Origin: Xylaria sp. FL1777
Lineage: Eukaryota; Ascomycota; Sordariomycetes; Xylariales; Xylariaceae
DNA: 64,000 bases
Assembly (NCBI GenBank): GCA_022578965.1
Contig: MU400579.1
Coordinates: 124,001-188,000, forward strand
Direction of reading: 5' to 3'
Shown here: positions 47,497 to 59,800 of the stretch, in pieces
How positions within the stretch are numbered: the first letter of the stretch is position 1
Layout: every line of letters starts with the position of its first letter
Notes under the pieces: model-generated
What the model saw: the letters and a program-made list of their open reading frames with translations, nothing else
Database searches by the model: none
Told to the model about the DNA's origin: nothing
Translations under genes and position numbers: made by a program

Positions 47497-47869
47497 TCAA
47501 GTGATGCGATAACCGAGGCTCTGAGACGACTCGTTAGCAATCTGTGGAAGGAAGAATTTCCCGGAAGAGAATGAAATAGAGATGTCGCCGAGGGTGATGC
47601 CGAGGCTGGCGGCGGTTTGATCACGGGGTGCAGAGCCGTCGGATATATATATAGCGACTTTTGCCTCTCCCGTCCAGGTCGGTTATACTGCAAAGAGCAG
47701 CGGATGCACCCGTGGGGTGGCGGAGACCTTTGTACACTAGGTATTCGGCGCGGTCGCAGCGTAGAGCCGCCCCAACCAAAGCTTCTACCGGGTCGAACTC
47801 GTGCGTAGGGCAAGACGGGACGCGTACAGCGTAATCTGGATAAAATGATATTTCCACGTGCGTGGACAT
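47497..47869 (-). pseudogene. candidate small gene frameshifted at a TA repeat
   Basis: From an ATG at 47869 the minus strand reads MSTHVEISFYPDYAVRVPSC and continues protein-like to the run TATATATATAT at 47643-47653. There the frame degrades, and a different frame takes over at once with SDGSAPRDQTAASLGITLGD and FFLPQIANESSQ, ending in TGA at 47497. Adding one TA unit would fuse both halves into one frame of about 124 residues. A contraction of the dinucleotide run would therefore explain the break. No family was recognised. A short intron is less likely because no GT-AG pair fits. Sequencing error in the repeat is also possible. Confidence 0.4.
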
Positions 47870-48607
47870 GGAGAAAGTTCCAAACAAGCCTGGGATTTTG
47901 TTATGCCACCTGCTCCATGGCCCGATTACACATGGGTATATTTTGAATAAGACTAGACTAAAGCGCGGCAGTGATCATCGGCGAACATAGACTCCTTTTT
48001 TGGTTTCGCCTCTTGGAAATGTTGACGGTGAAGGGTTTGTTACAGCTTCGCGATACAAATTCCGGTATGGACAGTATGGAGATCCCCTAGACTTACTGTA
48101 GATACCTAGATCAAGGAGAAGAGACAGTGGCCGAATCAGTCTACGTACCAGCCACTTGGTTCCAATTGCCACCTCTTACAGTGGTTCGCTAATCGCCACC
48201 ACCCGCTACAGACAGCTACAGTACGCTTAAGACGGAAGCTAGGAATAGCCTCAATGAATCATATCTCATCATCCTGATCCATCCTAGATCGAGTCACTAG
48301 ACTGGACCAAGTTTTGTGACCTTTCCTTCAGCGTGCTTGTACAAAATGCCTATACAAATCTGAGTAAATTCACATTGAATGCTTTCTGAACATCCGACAT
48401 TTTCTCAACCCAGTGTGATTAGGTAGGTATCTTGCTTGCTGTAATTCCGGCACACTAGCAGCCAGCTTCTCTACCTGCTCGCCTCCTGCTCGGCCAGCAA
48501 CGCTACCTACTAGTGGTACACCTAAGGAGCCAATCAGCGAGCTCAAACTGGACCATTTCAGGCAATCCACAAGTCTCCTTTATACAGCTCCTCGCGGCAA
48601 GGTCGCT
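47870..48607. other. intergenic / promoter region
   Basis: No coding sequence is supported. A TTTATACA element 20-30 bases before the ATG at 48608 may be a TATA-like box for the CHY zinc-finger gene. Confidence 0.45.
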
Positions 48608-50671
48608 ATGATCTCAACAGCTCATATTCGTCGTGAAGCTATCGACGGCCGGCAGGCCGTTGCTGAGGCGCTGCCGAGTCGCGTCGTCGAAAAACCTGTC
48701 CCGACCTCTCAGCACAAGGATCCGCGAAGGTATCAACTGGATCAGATCAAAAGGCGGTTTTCGCCGACCCTCGGCACTCTACAGAATGGAACGACGACTG
48801 TTCGTTTTCAGTTGAAACCGTCGGACCCTGACTTCCCCTTTGAACTGGAACGTCTAGACTGTGAATTGCAGGTGCCCGTTTCTTATCCTGAAGAGCCGCC
48901 GACTCTATCGGTGAAGAATAAAGACATTCCACGTGGATTTTGTCTCAACATAGAGCGAGGATGGGACAAACTCGTTTCGGAGAAACACAATGCGACCCTA
49001 CTTGCTCTTGTCACTGCGTTAGACAAGCACTTGGAGGCTTTTCTGTCAGAGCAAAAGGTTGAAACGGTCACGTTGATGTCATTTAAAGACACACGACACT
49101 TGGAACAGTCTACGACGTCCTTAGGAGAGACATCAGCTTCAGTCTCACAAGTCACTCCCCCCAAGCCCCCCGCGTCAACGCGAAAGCCTTACGTGCCTGA
49201 GGAGTCTTTTACAGGAGAGCAGATTGCCAATGCAAAGGCACGAAGGGCTCAAGATATTCGACAGCTCGAAGCACGAATGGGGCGCGTTGCACTCTATCAG
49301 AAATCCGCGGATGGTGTTGTTTACAATCTACCTCTTGAGCCGAGGCGGCGGACGGAATTACCACAGGGTCTACAATCCATTAAATCCGTACAGTTGATCA
49401 TTCCTTTACTTTATCCCCTACAGACATTGAGGATTCTGCTCAACGACGTAGAGTCACAAGATGTAGAGCTATTAGAAGAGGCATTTGCGACTAGAGCTGC
49501 GCAGCAGAGCCAGATGACGTTAATGAGTCACTTGAACTACTTATCGCAGAATTTGCATATCATGGCAAAACAAGTCCAAGCCACTAAGTCGGCGCAATTA
49601 CCATCAGCATCGAGCAACATGACTAACGAGCTCACACCCAAGACCGAAGGTGCTTCCACAATGGATCGTACAGATGCGAAGGGGCATGTTCACATAATAC
49701 CACGTCCTCCAGAATGGAGTTATGGGCACGAATCGGATGATTCGCATTCAGGCTCGGATTTTTGGGACTCCGGTGAAGATTCAGAAGACGGCGGAGCCGA
49801 GACGGAATTATACGATTCCCATGCCTCGGATGTTGTGCAGCAAGTAGAAAGAGGCACTTCAATTTCATTTCCTACGATCGAGCTTTACGGCATCGAACTC
49901 CTCCAAATATCTATATTAAACATTAGCAGCAAATGCCAACGGTGCAAGACACTAAACGACATCACCGGCCTCAAGCCGGAGACGGAGAAAGCAATTAGCT
50001 GTAGGAAGTGTGGCTCGCCATCGACAGCCATGTTCCGACAGGAGATGGTTCACCAAAACTCCACCAGGGCTGGGTTCATCGACGTAACCGGCTGCACAGT
50101 CGCGGATATGCTACCAAGCACTTTCGTACCTACGTGCTCGAAGTGTTCGACGTCAAGTCAGGGACTTGTATCCGTCCGAGGCGAGGCCGTCACGAATGTG
50201 TGCCGAGAGTGCCACGGCCGGTTTACTTTCAAGATACCGCAGGTCAAATTCCTCGCCATCACTCCCGGCTCTGTGCTTCCGCCTACAGTCGGACCGCGAC
50301 GAAGACAAGGCAAGTTGGGTCTACACGCAGGCGAGTCGTTGCCAAGCCGAGGAGCATGCGCTCACTATCGACGCTCGTATCGATGGTTCCGCTTCTCCTG
50401 TTGCAGCAAAGTACACCCATGCGACAAGTGCCACGATGAAAACGAAGACCATCTCCAAGAATGGGCAAATCGTATGATATGCGGCTGGTGCAGCAGGGAA
50501 CAGAACTACGCCGTCGAAGCATGTGCTTTCTGCGGACGCTCCGTTATCGGGAAAAGGGGGAGAGGGTTCTGGGAGGGCGGCAAGGGCACCCGCGATAAAA
50601 CCAAGATGAGCCGCAAAGACAAGAGGAAGTTTCGCCGCGTCGGTGGTAATGAAGCGAAGACGAAGGACTAA
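48608..50671 (+). CDS. CHY zinc-finger protein with RWD-like N-terminus
   Basis: A single exon of 687 residues. Residues about 40-150 (FELERLDCELQVPVSYPEEP, then GFCLNIERGWDKL) resemble an RWD-type fold. A disordered middle is acidic (HESDDSHSGSDFWDSGEDSE). The C-terminal third is rich in cysteine pairs: CQRC, CRKC, CSKC and CREC. From about residue 575 the CHY zinc finger appears (GACAHYRRSYRWFRFSCC, HPCDKCHDE, MICGWCSREQNY, CAFCGRS). The end is lysine/arginine-rich. CHY proteins include yeast Hot13, a small mitochondrial intermembrane factor that removes zinc from Mia40, but this large form is a different fungal architecture. A zinc-binding, possibly ubiquitin-linked role is inferred. Confidence 0.87.
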   Translation: MISTAHIRREAIDGRQAVAEALPSRVVEKPVPTSQHKDPRRYQLDQIKRRFSPTLGTLQNGTTTVRFQLKPSDPDFPFELERLDCELQVPVSYPEEPPTLSVKNKDIPRGFCLNIERGWDKLVSEKHNATLLALVTALDKHLEAFLSEQKVETVTLMSFKDTRHLEQSTTSLGETSASVSQVTPPKPPASTRKPYVPEESFTGEQIANAKARRAQDIRQLEARMGRVALYQKSADGVVYNLPLEPRRRTELPQGLQSIKSVQLIIPLLYPLQTLRILLNDVESQDVELLEEAFATRAAQQSQMTLMSHLNYLSQNLHIMAKQVQATKSAQLPSASSNMTNELTPKTEGASTMDRTDAKGHVHIIPRPPEWSYGHESDDSHSGSDFWDSGEDSEDGGAETELYDSHASDVVQQVERGTSISFPTIELYGIELLQISILNISSKCQRCKTLNDITGLKPETEKAISCRKCGSPSTAMFRQEMVHQNSTRAGFIDVTGCTVADMLPSTFVPTCSKCSTSSQGLVSVRGEAVTNVCRECHGRFTFKIPQVKFLAITPGSVLPPTVGPRRRQGKLGLHAGESLPSRGACAHYRRSYRWFRFSCCSKVHPCDKCHDENEDHLQEWANRMICGWCSREQNYAVEACAFCGRSVIGKRGRGFWEGGKGTRDKTKMSRKDKRKFRRVGGNEAKTKD

Positions 50672-53600
50672 ATTATTGTTGATGGTATTTGTTGCTAGCT
50701 TCGGTTGGCTCATGGGCAGTTCTACAAGGTGTCCCATAGCTTATCAAGTGTTCTTGACGAAGGCGACGAATGACGGGCTCTTCTAGCACGTTTATTCAAG
50801 AGGCAGGCAGGCTATCTATATAAAACCTCAAGCCTAGTCAGCCTGTGGTGAGTACCAGACAGTCACACTTGACAATTAAATCCATCGTAAGAAACCCCCG
50901 AAAGTCGATAAAACGAATGCTAAAATAATATGCCGAATATCCAGTTCTCCCCCAACTTCAACCTGTAGCAACCTCCAAGGCGATGCATATATCGTTCTAA
51001 TTGTTCTTTAAGCCATTGCTATTATAATCCTATAGAATTCTAGCCGGGCCTATTCTTATTGAGCAACCGCTCTGCTTGGCTAGGAAGGCAAGGCTTTCGT
51101 CATGTAGAATGCACGCAATGATGCAGTTCTTATGCCCGAGGGAAGATAGTCCCTATACTAGATCTACTCCATGTAGCTAAAGACAACGAAACACCCATTG
51201 GGTCTATCTATCCTGCATGATATTCTATTACCACGCATATCAACAACTGTTTAAGTTTCGGAGAGAAATACATAAGAATGCATTATAATTATTTTTTTCA
51301 GCTTACGCGTTTTGCGATGAGAAAACATTTAAGCCGAAAAGAAAAGAAAACGAATTATATTATACCACAACGTGTAACCTTTAGCGTCACCCACCTTCGC
51401 GTAGACACATATTCCACCTCACACTCTTCCAACGCAAAGAAACGACCGCCTTGCAAAAAACATAGGTAGCAATCGCAACCAAGAAAAAAACCGAATTGTT
51501 TTAGGTAGCAATGCTTGCTCTGGTACTTGCCCACTGCGACCTGGCGGGTTGCGCAAATGGTTACCACGCATTAAGCGCCGGGCAGTGCCCGTGACCTCGC
51601 GGCAATCACTTGATATGTCTACACGGCGTTTAATTCATCCTATAGGTATGTCTACCTTGCTAGGTGGGTATGTCTGCAGTGACATCTGGTTTCATCACCA
51701 GCGAGGTCGGATTCATTGATCTACTACATTGAGCATATGCGATGCGCGGGAAATGATCTGTAGTGTTGCGTTGTTTCGGTTTCTTGAGTTGTTGGTGCTC
51801 AGTTAGTGTCTTGGGAAGCTATAAGCTCCCCTGTTATAGCTCTGTACTGAGGGGGTGTTGTTACAGACTAATAAGTAGATTTTATTTGTTGATAATTTTA
51901 CATGTTAGATTGGAGGAGTACTTTCTGTGCTATGCGTTGGTGCTAGGGTTAGTTTACACTATAGGGCTTGTTAGATGCGCCTCACCGCGATGGAGAGAAC
52001 CCGCAATTCCAAGCCCATGATGCCGGTCGTGTACATAGGTATGTATAGTAATGTGGAATTGGGCATCAAGTAGGGGAATTATGCTGGTTACATCCTTTCT
52101 ATACATACTATACTAGTAAAGCAAATGTACCGTATTTGTACCTTGTATATAATAGAGAAGATGGTGCAATGCTACTTACACTGATTAATACCTACACTAT
52201 ATCTCGAGATACCACGTGGCGGTGTACGTAACTAGCGTTTAACAGGGGTAATATTTCTGAGATTTCGGAACCACTGCTGTCTACATTATGTACACAGTCA
52301 TCTGGTGTATTCGACATTGATACCTAGCTTAAAGCGTACCTACACTAGGAGGGTAAAATGCTAACTACATAGTATACACTACAGTAGGTGTCGGACTCGG
52401 CGGCGGATGCCGCTAACTAGCTAGGGTGGTAAAGGCAGGTCTCGAAAAACTGTTATCAACCTCGGCTTCCTCATTGCGGCAAGTGCTAATAGAGCAAGAT
52501 ATACTAGCTCATGAAATATTTCACGTAGTCGATATTTGCTTGAAGAAGATGGGGTAGCGATTACGATACTGTAACTGTTGGTGGCTGAATTCTCGACCAG
52601 ATAGAGCTGCACAAGTCTGTCCAGGTGTTACCATACACTACGTGCATGGATCTTGATTCAACTTATCTTCGGTGTTTCCGGCGATGCAGGGTCTCATCGG
52701 TGTGGCAGCAAGCGAGTGTCGAGCTTGACATGAATCGTATGGTAGGCGATAGTTATATCAGTCCCTACCATTATTATTAATTCATTGCACGTAAATCACA
52801 TAGGAGTTAAATACCGAGATCAATACTTCTCCTTGTGCATTAGGTATGTTATTCCAGGGATGCACGTCAGTTCCATGAACTAATCAAGTTCACATAATGT
52901 TGCCGGCATCCTGTCAAATATAATAGCTCCGGCAAAGAGCTACATACTGTAGAATACTTAGAACTAAGATACCTAGGAGCCTGCATTCCAAATCCCACCG
53001 TCCGGCAGAAATGGGACATTATCCACAACAGACCGATAATATAATGTATACGTAGCAAATATAGATCCTCACCGAGAATAGCGACCTTCAGTCTCAAGGG
53101 GCTCACCCCTTCAAAGGCTCGCCAGTTGGACTTGGTTCCAAGGGTTCGGTATGTACACTAGGTACTTAGTAGGCATACCACGTGGGAAACGCGTGCAGCC
53201 CGTGTCTTTGTTACCGTAGCGTAGCATTTTCGTTTTCATGTTTCGTTTTTGGCGAAACATAAATTCAAAAGCTATTTGATATAGCAAGCGTCGGTAGAAC
53301 CATATTTAGCTATTAAAATAATGTTTATCCGTTAATAATGATTCGTCTCAACCTCAAGAATGGAAGTAGCCATCAGATCTAGTTGTTCTAGCTGGTAGTT
53401 GGGATTATATGTACATAGGAATTCTTGGATATAACTTTGCTTATACTGAGTATCAAAATATCAAAATAGTAGCACACTGTACACACTGCTTGCGTACGCT
53501 AGAAGGTTTAGAACAATTCCATGCATTGATTTGCGTGGTGGCCCACTTACCCACTTACCCACTTACCCACTTACCTCCCATCGCATGTCAACAGCCTGAA

Positions 53601-56269
53601 GTCACCCGCGCATCCTGCAACTCCAAAAACGGTATCGTGAGGCAAATGGTCTCGGCGAAATGCAACACATACACGTGTACTCATATTTAGTCTTATTGTC
53701 TAAGCTACCTACAGTACTTTAAAGTGCCTGCATCCTAGCACAATCCGGTTAGCCGCGTACTAGGGACATTTCATTACTCACGTTTGCCATTGTAAATATT
53801 GAGGGAGAGAGCTATACAATCGTAGATCGAGTCGGCTTTTGCAGGAGTTCTCTGCCAATTATTTGGTATCAATGAAGTGCGATTTTCCGTTAAACAGCCT
53901 CCGAAAGAGGTATTAAACACTTAAAACCTAGTCAACACCTTTGAAAGTAAGCTGCTTATTCAAAATTTAGAATCAAGATGTACGCGGCCTTTACACCATG
54001 TAAATAGTATATATCTCTACTTACTGCGTATACTACGTATTACTAAACTGTTAGTATGCTCATGTGAACTACAAAATTTGTTAAAAAATAAAATAAATAA
54101 ATATTTTATTTATTTATTTTTCTCTCCCCCCCTGTTCCGCATCCTTCGTGACTTTTGAGAAAGTATTAGCAGTCGGATCAATATCTAACCATCATATTCA
54201 AGGAGCCCTTGTTATCTACACGGTGGCTTGTCCTAGCGTTTGAAGTTATAACGTAATGTACATAGCAACGTACACAATGCCATAGTATACCGCCAAGCTC
54301 AAGATGCTTTGACGAAGCCCCAATTTAGGCATAGGGAACCCTCGTAGTAATCAGGGAACGCAGGGTTTGGTGCTAGATCTGGAAAATTGCCGCGAGTCAT
54401 GCGCACCGGAAGCTCACCCGGAAGAGCCCCGAACTCCATAAATTGACTGGCCCTGGCAGTTTCATGCGTACGCAGTACGCTAGTGTACTGTACGCTAGCC
54501 TATGAGCTGCAGGGCCTTTGACAGGTTTGGTATCCCTTCAACATGAGGCAAAGATCATCGTGATTTAGACGGCGCAATCATTAGTGTCATTGCGGAACGA
54601 GATAATGTTTCCTAGCGTTCAGTTACAAGGGGTATGAAAGTGCCGAAGATCATAATTGTTTTTCTGTTATGCTTTGATGCTGTTGCTGCCCAACAATGAA
54701 ATCGAAGTCTTCTCAAGATTAGACCCGCAACCCTGGGGTAATGCCTATACGGATGAGGAAGTCTTACGCACATAACCGAATACCAGCAATGCTGGGGGTG
54801 TATATGTAATTGATCTCCTTTCGACCGAGACATGGCAAAGGAACCAGTGTTGTGAACGTCTAACTCGCTTCCGGGGAAAGCAGTATTCAATGTAGACGAC
54901 GCTTACTATAAAGTATATAGTATAACGCCTACGATTATCATACCTAGAGTCACGGAGGAATCAAGTGACCGCTCGTAACGCGGTGGCATATAGTGGTAAT
55001 TCGTGTGTAAACTCCCTCGGCAATGTACCGAATGCGACTCGGCAATTGTCTAAGTTATATAGGTAGTGCTAAAAAATATGATACCTAGCCTCGGGTTAAA
55101 ACTGACGGATGCTACCATACCATCTGCAAAAGGGAAACGTGCATTGCAGATCTGGGGATAAGATTGCCAACGAACCAACTTATTTAGAGGTAAACAAGTC
55201 ATTCCCCAATTCTTCTTCGAGAATGCAGCATATGAATCAAAGCCATATCTTTTTAGCTGTCCTTCTCTACTGTACCCAAATTCAAGCAAGCAAACCTAAG
55301 AGGCGGCCATGTGCGCACAGCCCTAGTTGTACCACTTATGTAACGCTTCGTCAGCTTTCAAAATAAGATAAGACGAGATGAATTGTCGAATAGTAGCATT
55401 GTACATTGTACTCCCATCTGACCTTTCCGCGCCTTCCCGGTGCTTTGCATCTGCATGCTTGCTTCAGCTCCAATCGCCGGCAACGAGGCTCTAAGCGAGT
55501 CTTAACAAGTACACTTGATGCTATTGACCGTAGGCAGGCCTTTTGCAGGGGAGAAGGATTCAAACACATTCCCCTCCGTCCAGCAGGCCTAACCCAAGTT
55601 AGGAGTAGATGGAATGAGTATGGTATGGTTGAGGATGCGCCAAGCACGAAATCTGAAAGTGCCCACACTAAAGCTATTATAGCCAAAAGCTTAAAGCCAT
55701 CGCAAATATTTAGTATGGTATGTTCAGCTACTGTACTTTGGAAATAACTGGTATTATTTGTAATATGAACTTAATTTTTGTATACGAATAAAAGTTATAA
55801 TAGCTTGTACTGTTTGGTGTTGAGGCCCTGCTTTCAACGAAGGTATTTCAATTTCGCCTCAGCTGAGGTCGCAACGACGTCATTTTGACTAAGTTCCTTG
55901 GAAGAACACAACCCCCACCTGACCCGCGAGCTTGGCTCGCATATTCTCCAGACTACCAAATAAAAAAAAGAAACATCATTAGCTGCACGTTCAAGCCACA
56001 GTACCATGACGACAATAATCTTGGACAGATGTACGGTACTATATAGTGTAGTCAAACATGGGGCTGAAATACTTACATATCATATTTGAAATGTTGGGGG
56101 CAAGGGATATTGTTCACGTCCAAACAACATTCTATTACGTCACCACAGTCCCTTAACAACTATTGATCCCGTGCACGGAAGTCCCACAGTCACAGCCAGA
56201 CCAACGACTCAGACGAGCCGACAAGCTCTGAATCGAGTGTCAGAGCTTAGTAAAAAAATAGCCACATCG
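50672..56269. other. 5.6-kb gene-free region
   Basis: No gene is supported on either strand. It contains TACCTA-type words, a tandem 8-bp repeat at 53542-53573, a small hairpin (atgtttcg with cgaaacat) at 53238-53260 and an AT-rich near-palindrome of TAAA/TTTA units at about 54081-54121. Confidence 0.5.
53542..53573. repeat. 8-bp tandem repeat, four copies
   Basis: The unit cccactta is repeated four times without variation inside gene-free DNA. Confidence 0.9.
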
Positions 56270-56800
56270 ATGCCCGCAGAACCGTCCACGTCCGGGGCAG
56301 ATGCCCATGGAGGGAAGGGCGATGCCGAGGGCAACAAGCGGCCATCGACGAAGGAAAAGCTACTACAAGAGATCACCAAGAAGATAGAGGAGTCGAAGAA
56401 GCTTCAGGAGGAGTCTCTCGACCTCCACCGACGAGCGGAAGAGGTAGCCGAGAACGATCCGCAGCTCGCCGAGGATCTCCGGTCCAAGGCCCGCGAGATC
56501 GACAAGAAGGCCACGAAGCTGCTCAAGACGGCGCGCCGCCTCGAGTCGGGATGGATGCAAGGGGGCGCCGCAGGGGCCGGCATCGGGGCCGGCATTGCTA
56601 CCGGGCTAGGCATGACGGTGGGATCCCTCGTCAGCGGCCTCGTCGCCATACCGACGACGGGGCTCGGTATCCTCATCGGTGCTGGGACTGGGATTGTTCA
56701 CGGCCCTTGGGTTAAGTTTACCGAGGTCTTCACGAAAGATGAAGTCTCCCAGATTGACCAGGAAGCTGAGGATGAAGCTAAACGAATTGCTGAGAGTTGA
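56270..56800 (+). CDS. glycine-zipper membrane-associated protein
   Basis: An open frame of 176 residues from the ATG at 56270; it continues upstream without an ATG to 56171, so a 5' exon could exist. Residues about 30-110 form a charged coiled coil (KLLQEITKKIEESKKLQEES, DLRSKAREIDKKATKLLK). Then SGWMQGG introduces a glycine-zipper stretch, GAGIGAGIATGLGMTVGSLV and ILIGAGTGIVHGPWVK, able to insert in or oligomerise on membranes. A short acidic tail follows. This coiled-coil plus SGWMQGG plus glycine zipper plus HGPWVK arrangement is shared by conserved small fungal proteins of unknown function. High local GC sets it apart from the surrounding AT-rich DNA. Confidence 0.75.
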   Translation: MPAEPSTSGADAHGGKGDAEGNKRPSTKEKLLQEITKKIEESKKLQEESLDLHRRAEEVAENDPQLAEDLRSKAREIDKKATKLLKTARRLESGWMQGGAAGAGIGAGIATGLGMTVGSLVSGLVAIPTTGLGILIGAGTGIVHGPWVKFTEVFTKDEVSQIDQEAEDEAKRIAES

Positions 56801-59800
56801 TTATGCTATGTTACGTAGGGGGTTTACGTCTGTTAACTTGCGGATGGCTCTCAATGTATATCTACATCGCAATGAATGGGCGCTTTGTACTACTATATAA
56901 CTCGTGTTTAGGTTTAGGGAATTGAGATGGCAGGTCACGTCTTGCATTTAATTGATTTGACACAAGGATCATCTCGGCTAATCTGTATACATATCTACGA
57001 AGTATTGCAATAGTTTCGAGAAACTAGGCCAATGTATCCTCCGTCTACAATCAAATTAATAATACTGAGGGATCATATGAGCACGTGTAAGCGTCATCAA
57101 CATGATCAACGTAATCTCACCATCCCTTCCAGAGGCCTTGTTGCAGATAGAAGCAATCTAGCCTCACGTGAATAAGGGAATGTCAAAAGTGCGTCAAGAT
57201 TAGGCGCTCGGCACGATCGTATAAGGAATGATTGTGACCAGACCATAGCAGTAGGAGGTGGTGCCTATATATAAGTGTGTGTGTGAAGGACGGTTATTTT
57301 TACCCAATTGGGAGATCCGCAGAGAACAAACTCTCGTTAAATAAATGTCAAAAAAGTTTAGTGGGCAATTAACACGTCCAAGCTTGCGTGTCGCGTGCTA
57401 AAGGTTGTGTATCCGCAAGACGGTAATGTAGAACCTTGTGGCAGAACCGCTTTTAGTCCAACTATTGCTCCCCATACGCCACCGTTCCAGTGTCTTGGGA
57501 GCCGCCTTTCTGTCATCCACCACCCCAAGATTTCGGCGGGACATTCTGACTGGTGGTTGCCCGATCGGATCTTTTACCCCTATAAGTAAGACGATATGCG
57601 GGGAATCGTGGGTGGCAAGTTGTCCCTCGCCGTCGGGAGCTCCGCTACATGATTCAATTTAGACTGATAGATATACTAGATTGGGAGTCACATGCTTTGG
57701 TTCGGTATCGCATCATGATTCTGAAATTCATGTGATAGCGGGAGGTTCTAGATATATATCCAATACCTTGGATATACTAGGCAGGTAGTCTCACATGCAA
57801 AACGCGTAGGCTTATCTGCGCGTTCTATGCAATCAATAAGCCACTCGCAGAGCTGGTGGGCTAGAAGCTCAAACTCTAGGTTGCACGTCACCCGAGTCGG
57901 TAACATGCACGATCTACCAAACCGTGTTCAACTGTTCAAGCTTTCACATTGCACTTCAATTCTGGTATAGACAGGCTTATGCAGGGGGTGACCTCAATAC
58001 CGGAAATGCGGCACACGTCCTACTTGTGGGACTATCTCTTGAGATGGTTGTCCAGATGATGTAATACAATATTTCCCCACAACATCTCTAAGATCAATCC
58101 CCAGAATTTCAATAATTCATTTATTAATGTTTTTTTATTGTATGTTTTATTTTCTACTGTAAGACCATGTTGTCCTATGATAGAAAGCTAAGCTTGTTGC
58201 CGGGGATTAGTATTCAGGATGCTAGGTAATTGAAATTCGTGAAGGAGTACTCAGCTTACGTGACTCGGAAATGACACCGATTACCAATTAGCATAATAAA
58301 ATCGCCTCTGGCGGCTACTTATGAGCAAACCCCCGTGTGTTCTTTAAGGAGCCAATCAATCCGGTCGCCTTACAGCTGGAATGTAGTGGTTCGCCGTGCA
58401 CATGATACAGTTGTAAAAAAAAGGAGGATTATGCTGTCAGACGGATACGACGCCAGGCTGACCGGGTTGTATCCGCGGTCGGATGAGGCGCATTTCGCGA
58501 GGTCAGTCACCTGCCAACTGTAACGAAGAGTCGGCTTGTAGTCTCGCAACGTATAAACGCGAGAATAGATCTACATACCTATACTGTTCATGTACATCAT
58601 GGTAATAATCAGTAGTGGAGATACCGTCAGCAATCTACAGGGCATCAAACGACTCGCAGCCTGACACAGGTCTCTTTTCATCAGCCTCCGCGATCAGCAA
58701 GGCCATTTGGCCGACATCAAAGCCCGAATTGGGCCTCGAACTTCTCCATGTTGCAGGGTTCAGAAAGCGATCAGAATGCACTGCAGCGACTTACCGGGAC
58801 GATACCCATACACATCTCTCCGCTCTTTTGTTTGCTCTGGAGCCGGCGCCGAGGTTGCGCCATTCTCCACGCGCTTCTTTGAAATACCGGTAACTATACC
58901 TGTCATATGAATTTTATGTCTACCGAGGATGGCCCATTGATACCTTGTAAATTGTGATTATCCAGATAAGGTAGGTAGGTACCTAGGCTGGGGGATAGAA
59001 AGCTCGGGCTCCAGACTCCACGTGGTCGGCGAAACTCTTGCCTGAAGAGGAAAAAAACGGTCCGTTTGGAGAAAAAACACGGTACCGGTAGCTTGTACAC
59101 CCCAATCTAGATGACTGAGACGAGCGAGTCACGCGGATAACCAATTTCCTGGCAGACAGCCTCGGCATTGTCTTTTTACTTCATGTCGCAAGAAATTAAT
59201 GTGTGAAAATGCGTGCCGAATTGACGTTTGAATAGGTACATATTCTGTATTAGGTTGCTGGGTCAATGTACCTAAGTGATTACATACCTCTAAGTTTACG
59301 GATCCAGAACAGTGCTCTAATGGCAATCCTAGCGACAAAATGATGCTGTACAAGATAGCGATAAATATATATATTTATTTGTCGCGGCGATAACCCTAAA
59401 TGGTCATTGTCTGTCGGAACCTTCTATCCCTAACTCCGGCCTGAAGTTTAGAAGGCCCGAAGAGTCATATGGAATTTCTCTGTCAGGAGCCGCATGAATC
59501 ATTGCAAACGTGTAAGAATAATGAACCTTGCGTTGCATGAATAGTAGTGTACCGGTATGACGATGCTCTGTTTTAATATTTAGCATGATCTGTTTGGCTG
59601 ACGGACGATCGGATTGTCCCGAAATGGCAAAAGGTGTACCAAAGTGGCAATCATGGCTTGAGCGTTTCTGATACGACTCCAGCCACACTCAGTGGGGACC
59701 CCACCCCCGAGAAAAGGGAGATTTTCTAGAAGCACGCTAGAACCATGTGGATCACAGGGATCAAATGCAAAACATTTAGATCCCTGCAGCTTGGAACTTA

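Noticed and set aside
55351..55747. Pair of antisense frames of 111 and 113 codons
   Set aside because: Mirror frames without motifs or splice context.
58640..58905. Minus-strand protein-like segment with one TAA
   Set aside because: About 85 codons with one stop is expected often by chance in this much DNA; no homologous family was recognised.
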